Source of the DNA: Cristatella mucedo
Lineage: Eukaryota > Bryozoa > Phylactolaemata > Cristatellidae
DNA length: 64,000 nucleotides
Assembly (NCBI GenBank): GCA_009760855.2
Contig: WPIO01000007.1
Location: 5,206,501-5,270,500, forward strand
Direction: 5' to 3'
Part shown: piece after piece, positions 56,146-64,000 of the stretch
How positions within the stretch are numbered: position 1 is the first letter of the stretch
How the letters are laid out: the number at the start of each line of letters is the position of its first letter
Program-made: the position numbers and the translations under genes
The notes under the pieces: model-generated
Seen by the model: the letters and a program-made list of their open reading frames with translations, nothing else
Told to the model about the DNA's origin: nothing
Database searches by the model: none

Positions 56146-59037
56146 TAATATAATAATAATAATAATAATTCACTTGATAAAGCGCCCTCAGAGAACTTAA
56201 TCTCTCTCTAGGCGCTTTACATTTGCTGCAAAGTGAAATGCAATTGAATGGTAAGTAAAATCATGCTTGAAAAACAAACGAAATGAATAATATGGTTAGG
56301 GGTGACATGCACAGGGTCAGCATGCAAATGTGGTTAGTGGCAGCATGCACAGTGTCAGCACGCATAAGCACATCAAAGATGAATCACAGGGACCCACTAA
56401 ATGCTGTCCTAAATAGGTGTGTTTTTAGGTTCCTTTTAAATGTGGTCAGGTCAGGGGATGTTCTGACGCAGGTCGGGAGGGAGTTCCAGGCTTTGGGAGC
56501 ATATGAACTAAATGCACGGTCTCCAAAGGATTTAAGGTTTGTATGAGGTATTTCTAGACTGTTGGATTCCGAAAAGCGGGTGGTACGATGCTTGGCCTGA
56601 TGGGGTAGTATATCTGACAGATAGGCTGGAGCCATAGAATGAAGGGACCTAAAAGTGAGCGACAAAACCTGAAGTCGATCCGTTGCTTGACTGGTAGCCA
56701 GTGCAGGTGGGAGAGAAGTGGAGTAATGTGGCAACTGCGACGCTCACGACAGACAAGCCTAGCTGCAGAGTTTTGCACCAGCTGCAATCGCCTGATCGCA
56801 CATGCTGGTAGGCCAGCGAGCAGTGAGTTGCAGAAGTCGAGACGGGATGTCACGAATGCATGAACTAACTTGGACGTGGTATCTTTATCTAAACAAGCCC
56901 GAATTTTAGCAATATAATGACGCTGAAAATATGCGGATTTGACTGTGGAGCTGATATGGTCGTCTAACGAGAGGTCGCTTTGGAATATGACACCTAGATT
57001 CCGAGCTGATTAGACAGGAGATATGCTGGCAGAGCCAATTTTGAGAGTCAGCCTTTCCAATCTCTGGATCACACTGGGTTTGCCCATAAATAGTAAGTTG
57101 GTTTTATCATCGTTAAGTTTTAGAAAATTTGCTGCCATCCATGTGCGGATGTCATCAATGCATGCAGCTAGTGAGTTGAGAGAATTTGAGGTGCTCGAAG
57201 GCTGGGAGGGATCAAAGCAAAGGTACAACTGAGTGTCATCCGCATAGAAGTGAAAGCCTAGATTGTGCTTGGCAATCACATCAGCAAGAGGCAGAGTATA
57301 AACCGTGAAAAGAACCGGACCTAGCACTGAGCCCTGAGGTACTCCATATTTCAGAGGTACTTCAGATGATCTTTGTCCATTCACGTCAATACTCTGGAGT
57401 CTCCCACTGAGATAGGACCTGAACCACTGCAGAGCAGTGCCAGTGATGCCCAGGCGAGATGAGAGGCGCTCTAGAAGAACTTGGTGATCGATGGTATCAA
57501 AAGCTGCCGAAAGATCAAGCAAAACAAGCAGAGACACTCTACCCATGTCTGCATTCCTAAGTAGGTCGTTGTATACCCGAAGCAATGCTGACTCTGTGGA
57601 GTGATTAGCTGTAAAGCCAGACTGGAACTTACTAGCAAGGTGTGAGGTTTCGATATACGAGTTCAGCTGGTCCGCCACGACCCGTTCGAGTGTCTTTGAT
57701 AGGAATGGTAGAAGGGAAACGGCGGTAGTTGCTCAAGTTCTCTTGGTCAAGTGTAGCTTTCTTGAGAAGGGGCCTGACTACAGCTTTTTTTAAAGGTGCT
57801 GGGACATGACCTGAGGCTAATGACATATTAATGATGTTAGTTATGCATGGCAGCAGCAGATCAATGCAACGTAGGAGCAGGACAGTGGGAATAGGGTCCA
57901 GAGGACTTGTTGTCTTCTTTGATTGAGATACAAACTTTAGGACCAGATCCCTAGTGACCTGCTTAAATGCAGACATTGAGGTGCAGCCAGGAACCGAGGA
58001 ACAGCATTCTAGTGGGGAGGTTGTCATCGCTGGAATGGATTCCCTGATCTTGTCTATCTTCTGCACAAAGAATCGAGAGAAGCGATCGGCTAGATCATCA
58101 TTAGGATCATCAGGTAAGGAGCTAATCTGGGAACGGTTGAAGATATGGTTTATTATCGACATCAGCATTTTTGGATTGTGCATCTGTGATTCAACAATGT
58201 TTTTATAAAAACTAGACTTAGCCTTTGCTAGGATCGATTGGTACAACCTACAGTAGTCTTCATATGCCTGTCGATGGACAGTTAGTCCGGATCTTTTGTA
58301 TGCTTTTTCAAGCTTTCGTTTAGTAGACTTGGCTAGTTTAATGTCTGCGGTAAACCATAGGCCGTCTGGGCGGGGGCGCACAGTGTGCTTTTTCAGAGGG
58401 GCAAACTCGTCTAGAGTGTCAGCTAGTGTCGTGTTGAAGCTATCTACCAATGATGACAGATCATAGGGAGGATTGAGCAGCAGAGGTGAAGCAGATATTC
58501 TCGCACGGACAGCATCGATGTCAAGGGTCTTGAGGTTTCACGATTCACAGGTTATTGTAGAGGAGGATGTGGGCACACACTGTAGATTGAATGAGATCTG
58601 CATGTGGTCAGATAAGCATGATTTGGTAATAATTGGTGATAACAAAGTGCAGTTATGTGGGAAAATCTGGTCGAGTGTGTGACCCTTGATGTGGGTAGGG
58701 CCATGCACATGAGCCACAAGAGACAATGAGTCAGTCAATGCACGAAATTTGGTGCTGAAAGCGTCAGATAAGTTATCAAAGTGAACGTTGAAATCACCCA
58801 TTACGAGGAAGGATCGATTTCTTGCACACAGAATCGAAATGAGATAGGAGAAATCTGAGATAAAGGAGGATTTGGTATCTGGTGGGCGATAGACTACTGC
58901 CACTATCGGTAGCTTGTTTTCGGGTGAGACCAAGACAATTGATTCAAAAGACTGCTTCGAGGGTACCGCAAATGGCTTGAAGTTGAATTTCGAGCGCACG
59001 ACAATAGCAACTCCACCTCCAGTTTTGATTGATCTAG
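56145..59037 (-). mobile_element. LINE family A, best copy, nested in family B
   Basis: Minus strand, 2.9 kb, from within the endonuclease to the (ATT)n tail. Endonuclease: GDFNVHFD near 58780-58805, HIKGHTLDQIF near 58665-58700, SDHMQI near 58595-58615. Linker frame 57632-58450 (272 residues, FSRFFVQKIDKIRESIP). RT frame 57010-57678 (222 residues): DLSAAFDTIDHQ at 55-66, GVPQGSVLGPVLF at 112-124, catalytic YADD at 145-148 (57235-57246). Post-RT frame 56554-56853 ([13 protein letters not shown]) and APKAWNSLP in 56384-56734. Visible breaks are a TGA just after the endonuclease (near 58538), a 2-base loss near 57720 and a TAA near 57010. Otherwise well preserved and probably young. Confidence 0.92.
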
Positions 59038-59830
59038 GGGATGAACCATAGTCGGCAGCACGAGAGTAGTTGTCGCTGCGAAAGAATCGTGGAAGCGAGT
59101 TCCATAGTCTAGGACCTGCAGAACTAAAGCTTTCTTCGCCAACGGTCTTTAAGCGGAGGAATGTAGTAGCTAGTTTATTGTCCATACAAGATCTGAGGGT
59201 ACGAGGAGGCTGAAACTGGTGCAGCAGTTCAGCTAGGTAAAAAAAATACTAACTGAGTTAACAACATCTTTTTGTATAGCGACAGAAGAGCCTTGACGGC
59301 TATCGCCGCCGCTTGCAGTGGCGATAAAGAATCGCTCAACACAGGATTCGAACCCACGACCTCGAGGACGAGATCATGTAAAGCCTTACCTAGTGAGCCA
59401 TTACGGCTCACCGAGCATGGAGGAGCTAAGCCGTGGCAGGCCTTGTGGGTCAACGTAAGAACTTTGCTCTATATATCTGTTGGTCGACCGGCAGCCATCC
59501 TAGCTCTTTTAGCAAAGGAGACACGTGGTCCAACCTCTGGGACTTGAAAACTAGCCTTGCAGCCATATTTACAGCCAGCTGCAGTGGCCTAGTTGCTTTC
59601 TTTGGTAGCCCATCCAAGACGAAATTGCAATAATCAAGCCGAGACAGAATTAAGGAGCTAGTTAAAGTTTTTGCAAGCCACCGTGGAAGGCAGCTCCTAA
59701 TCTCAGATAGGAATCGGACGTGGTGGCTAGCTGTGGGAGCAGTCTTCGCGTGATGCTGAGGTTCGGGTAAACAAATCCGGCCGAGGTTGGTTCCGAAGGA
59801 TTGGTTTGGATTCACCAAGCGAAGAACCTG
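59038..59830 (-). mobile_element. LINE family B, right part of split copy
   Basis: Continues the B element of 55905-56145: LRLKTVGEESFSSAGPRLWN (frame from 59185), then after a SINE1 insertion LLKELGWLPVDQQI (frame 59450-59818) and RLDYCNFVLDGLPKKA. Confidence 0.88.
59237..59411 (-). mobile_element. SINE1 copy nested in family B LINE
   Basis: Minus strand: GTGAGCCGTAATGGCTCACTAGGTAAGGC-type box A, GGGTTCGAATCC box B (about 59345-59356), body GCCACTGCAAGCGGCGGCG and end GTTAACTCAGTTAGTATTTT. It splits the B text between CAGCTAGG (59236) and GGAGGAGCTAAGCC. Confidence 0.88.
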
Positions 59831-60149
59831 GAGCTCGGTTTGTATGATTTATCTGCAGCGAAATCGATCCATCTGAGCCAGTTTGCAAAGACAGCAAAAC
59901 CTGTTTCGATCATTTCGATTACGTCGTCAGCCATTATTAATGAAGACGCGACAATAAGATCACTATCACTATAAAATTACGTGACAAGATTAGCACTCGA
60001 TACGCACAATCTCCATTCGCTCAAGGACAGAAAGTGGATTTGGCAAGATGAATTGGTTTGAGCTAAGCGATGGCGATGCATCGGGGCTGAGGTGCCTGAG
60101 GAATGCCTACCCTCTGACTCGTTCTGTCCTTTTCCCTTTCGTAAGGAAG
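59831..60149. other. No gene seen
   Basis: No feature recognised on either strand. Confidence 0.45.
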
Positions 60150-60400
60150 ATACTCGATCGTCGCGTTACTTGACTTCTCGCCAATCTGCACTAGCAGCTT
60201 CTCGATACAGTTATGCCACTCACTTATCGGCTCCGTCGTTCTCTTGATACGGCTTAATATCTGGCATATTTCTAATTCGGGCTTCCCAGCGTACCACCCT
60301 CGCCTTTGTCTCGGATATTGTGGTTGTTCCTATAGTCGTGTTCCCAAAAACCCAGAACTCGTTCCCGACTGATGTCGCATCTCCGGACATGATGACATTG
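60150..60400 (+). mobile_element. Diverged LINE relic
   Basis: GACTTCTCGCCAATCTGCAC, a LAPSF-like region near 60215-60235, and CCCAAAAACCCAGAACTCG..CCGAC near 60342-60375 mirror the ADLHWL to APKAWNSLPT order of family A at low similarity. Confidence 0.5.
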
Positions 60401-61495
60401 AAGGTCCAGTTCTTTTCACGGTTTATACTCTCCTTCTTGCTGATGTGATTGTCAAGCACAATCTAGGCTTTCACTTCTATGCGGATGACACTCAGGTGTA
60501 CCTTTGCTTTGATCCCTCACAGCCTTCGAGCACCTCAAATTCTCTCAACTCACTTGCTGCATGCATTGATGACATCCGCATATGGATGGCAGCACATTTT
60601 CTAAAACTAAAAAATGATAAAACCAACTTACTAGTTATGGGCAAACCTAGTGTGCTTCACAAAATGGAAAGGCTGACGCTCAAAATTGGCTCTGCCAGCA
60701 TACCTCCAGTTGAATCAGCTCGAAATCTAGGTGTCATATTCCAAAGCGACCTCTCGTTAGACGACCATATCAGCTCCACAGTCAAATCTGCGTATTTTCA
60801 GCTTCATAACATTGCTAAAATCCGGGCCTGTTTAGATAAGGATACCACGTCCAAGTTGGTCCATGCATTCGTGACATTCCGTCTCGACTTCTGCAACTCA
60901 CTGCTTACTGGCCTACCGGCAAGTGCGATCAGGCGATTGCAGCTGGTGCAAAACTCTGCAGCTAGGTTGTCTGTCGTGAGCGTCGCAGTTGCCACATTAC
61001 ACCACTTCTCGCCGACCTGCACTGGCTACCAGTCAAGCAACGGATTGACTTCAAGGTTTTGTCGCTCACTTTTAGGTCCCTTCATTCTTTGGCTCCAGCC
61101 TATCTCTCCGATATACTCCCCCATCAGGCCAAGCATCGTACCACCCGCTTTTTGGAATCCAACAGACCCGGCCCTGACCACATTTAAAAAGAACTTAAAA
61201 AACACACCTATTTAGGACAGCATTTAGTGGGTCCCTGTGATTCGCCTTTGATGTGCTTATGCGTGCTGACACTGCATACTGCCACTAACCACATTTGCAT
61301 GCTGACCCTATGCATGTCACCCCTAACCATGTTATTCATTTCGTTCGTTTATCAAGCATGATATTACTCACCATTCAATTGCATTTCCCTTTGCAGCAAA
61401 TGTAAAGCGCCTAGAGAGAGAGAGAGAGAGAGATAGAGTTCTCTGAGGGCGCTCTATTAAGTGCATTTTTATAATAATTATTATTATTATTATTG
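60400..61495 (+). mobile_element. LINE family A, end of RT to tail
   Basis: Starts at the VLFTVYT codons (GTTCTTTTCACGGTTTATAC). Frame 60445-61215 (256 residues) carries YADD at residues 12-15, [39 protein letters not shown] and [11 protein letters not shown]. The tail holds an expanded (GA)n near 61414-61433 and (ATT)n at 61473-61493. The frame shifts near 60965. Confidence 0.88.
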
Positions 61496-61499
61496 AAAC

Positions 61500-62439
61500 T
61501 GAAACTAACCAGCGAACCTGCTCCTCGAAGCCTTAGTTCTGCCAGCGTGCACTGTCCTACCTACGTGTGCTCATGCGCGTGAAGTGTGGGCTATTACTAT
61601 CAAGTTGACACGTTTTCCCCTAGCCTTTATCACCTTTTTTATTATTACTAACGATTGCTGCCGTAGCCGCTCGGCTGTAATCCGGTAATACCACTTATTT
61701 CAGGTTGCTCTTTAGCTTTACTGATCAAATAGTCATCGAATCGCACCGGCTGCATACAGGACTCCTGCTCAACTTCCTATACGCCTTAGCATCCAAACTG
61801 GTGAGTGCCTACATTTACGAAACGTGCACGAACTATGAATAATGGTTCAATCGCCTGAGGGAAGGATGTTAGCTAGCAAGCCTCACGCAGAGTGCTCGCT
61901 CGCGCCGGTTCGGTCAGTCGGGGCTCTGCTGAATCTGTGCTGGCGATACCTTGGCCAGCACAGATCACACATGAGAGCCTGAGAAGGTGAAAGGCCCTTC
62001 GGACGTCCCGGTCAGCCTTCCTGCGATTGGCAGCTACCTGCTGAAACAGTGAGAGCAGGGTAACGCAACATTTGGGCTTAAGTGTCCACTAGTTAAAGTA
62101 CCCCTTACGTATACACTAACTTGACTTCCTGCTGGTCTTTCTCCGATTCTAGAGAGTATTTGAAAAAGTGTCAACAGAACAAGTTGGTGCATGCATTATA
62201 GTGAAGCCCTCCGAAAGCGAACCTTTCGGGCAGCATCAGAATGCGTTTAAATGTCCCCGAGACCCCGTACATCACCGCGGCGAAAAAGAATACACAAATC
62301 AGTGTATCGAGTCATTGAATTTAAAGCAGTTACTTCAATGGTTCTGCTGTTCGGCAGCAGCCGTAGGGTCCTTAGGGTTAAATGTCCGTTGGGTGGCCAA
62401 TGTCCGTTTTCCGACCAAGAGCCCGGTCTTCAAATAGGG
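61500..62439. other. No gene seen
   Basis: No feature recognised; frames at 62168-62437 and 62251-62499 are unassigned and partly enter the LINE. Confidence 0.45.
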
Positions 62440-64000
62440 ATAGTCTATCGCAACCTGACAAGGCCAGACGGCCTATGGTTTACCTCGGACATTACCTAGC
62501 TAGGTCTACTAAGCGCAAGCTTGAAAAAGCATACACAAGATCAGGACTGACTGTCCATCGACAGGCATACGAGGACTACTGTAGGTCGTACCAATCGATC
62601 CTAGCAAAGGCCAAGTCTAGCTTCATGGATGCAGTACCCTTAATCATAGATGCACAATCCAAAAATGCTGATATCAACGATCAACCGTCTCCTCAGCCGC
62701 TCCCAGGTTAGCTCCTTACCGGATGATCCCTGTGATGATCTAGCTGATCGCTTCTCTAGATTCTTTGTCCAGAAGATAGACAAGATCAGGGAGTCCATCC
62801 CAGCGATGGCAGCATCCCCCTAAAATGCTGTCCCTCGATCCCTTGCAGCACTTCAATGTCTACATTCAAGCACGTCACTAGTTATCTCGCCCTGAAGTTC
62901 GTATCCCGGTCAATGAAGGCAACAAGTCCTTTGGACCCTATTCCCACTGTCCTGCTCCTACGTTGCATTGATCTGCTACTGCCATGCATAACTAACGTCC
63001 TTAATATGTCATTAGCCTCAGGTCAGGTCCCAGCACCTTTCAAAAAAGCTATAGTCAGGCCAATTCTCAAGAAAGCGACACTAGGCCAAGAGAACTTGGA
63101 ACAACTAACGCCCAGTCTCCCTTCTACCATTCCTATCAAAGACACTGGAGTGAGTCGTGGCAGACTAGCTGAACTCATATATTGAAAATTCAAACCTTGC
63201 TAGTAAGTTCCACTCTGGCTTAAGAGCTAATCACTCCACAGAGTCAACATTGCTTCGGGTTAAAAACGACCAACTTAGGATTGCAGACATGAGTCGAGTA
63301 TCTTTGCTTGTTCTACTCGATCTTTCGGCAGCTTTTGATACTATCGATCACCAAGTCCTACTTGAGCGCCTCTCGTCTCGCCTGGGCATCGCTGGAACTG
63401 CTCTGCAATGGTTCAGATCCTATCTCAGTGGAAGACTCTAGAGTATCGATGTGAATGGACAAAGACTATCCGAGGTACCTCTGAAATATGGGGTACCTCA
63501 GAGCTCCGTGCTTGGTCCGGTTCTTTTCACGGTCTCTTCCTCTTGCCAATGTGATTGTCAAGCACAATCTAGGCTTTCACTTCTATGCGGATGATACTCA
63601 GTTGTACCTTTGCTTTAATCCCTCCCAGCCGTCCAGCATGTCAAATTCTCTCAGCTTCTTTGGTGCATGTATTGATGACATCCGCAGATGGATTGCTGCA
63701 ACATTTCTTGAATTGAATGGTGATAAAATCAGCTTACTATTTATGGCTAATAATAATAATACTATTTATTACTATTTAAAGCTTGGTGTCATGTTCCAAA
63801 GTCACCTCTCGTTAGACGACCACAACAGCTCTACAACCAAGTCTGCCTACTTTCAGCTACATAAAATTGCTAAAATTCGGGCTTGTTTACATAGGTATAC
63901 CACATCTAAGTTGGTTCATGCATTTGTGACATCTCATCTTGACTTCTGCGACTTACTGCTTACAAGTCTACCGGCATGTGCAATCAGGCCCTTACAGCTG
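62440..64000 (+). mobile_element. LINE family A, linker to post-RT, runs off the window
   Basis: From the linker (RPDGLWFTSDI near 62466; RKLEKAYTRSGLTVHRQAYED near 62515) through DPIPTVLLLRCIDLLLPCIT (62935-62990) and the RT core (LLVLLDLSAAFDTIDHQVLL near 63307-63363) to the NSAAR region at the window end. Stops and frameshifts include a TAG at SGRL* (63441) and an AT-rich insertion near 63748-63780. More degraded than the 56-59 kb copy. Confidence 0.85.

Overview
This window reads as nuclear DNA of a multicellular animal with a loose, repeat-rich genome, most likely an invertebrate. There are no operons, no compact gene packing and no ribosome-binding sites. Instead there are dozens of broken LINE (non-LTR) retrotransposons, tRNA-headed SINEs, tandem satellites, long CA/GA/CTG microsatellites and one spliced transcription-factor gene. 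I cannot name the species or phylum.

The one gene I recognise is a TALE-class homeobox gene of the Mohawk (mkx) type, on the + strand. The large exon (41469-42357) carries the homeodomain and a conserved C-terminal helix-like block. I propose a short first exon at 38200-38360: it has a strong start context, ends at a GTGAGC donor, and its phase fits the acceptor of the large exon. Joined, they give about 349 residues, close to the size of vertebrate MKX. A GC-rich, mobile-element-poor stretch (about 37-46.8 kb) surrounds the gene.

The rest is mostly mobile DNA. Family A is a CR1/L2-like LINE with endonuclease, RT with a YADD motif, and a 3' end with a GCGCC/GGCGC tail followed by (ATT)n; its copies lie at 7.5-9.1, 25.3-27.3, 31.5-32.6, 33.4-34.0, 47.1-47.4, 56.1-59.0, 60.4-61.5 and 62.4-64.0 kb. 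Family B is a related LINE without the ATT tail (1.7-2.8, 5.9-7.4, 17.5-19.8, 21.6-22.0, 36.3-36.5, 40.7-41.1 and 55.9-59.8 kb). Family C is an older relative (28.3, 32.6, 34.8-35.5 and 49.7-50.9 kb). Two tRNA-derived SINE families (SINE1, SINE2) are scattered among them. A and B are nested in each other in both directions, so both were active over the same era. Smaller finds are a 206-bp pogo/Tigger-like MITE at 32.9 kb and a P-element/THAP9-like transposase remnant at 16.9-17.1 kb.

From 10.2 to 16.3 kb lies a satellite domain: a ~175-bp satellite in + orientation (10.25-12.2 kb), a gap holding other repeats, the same satellite in - orientation (13.9-15.25 kb), then a second satellite of similar period (15.35-16.3 kb). 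About 20.4-21.4, 22.1-25.3, 28.6-30.3, 42.4-46.8, 47.4-49.7, 50.9-52.4 and 53.7-55.1 kb hold nothing I can identify as a gene. Family letters are my own labels, based on reading repeated segments against each other within the window.
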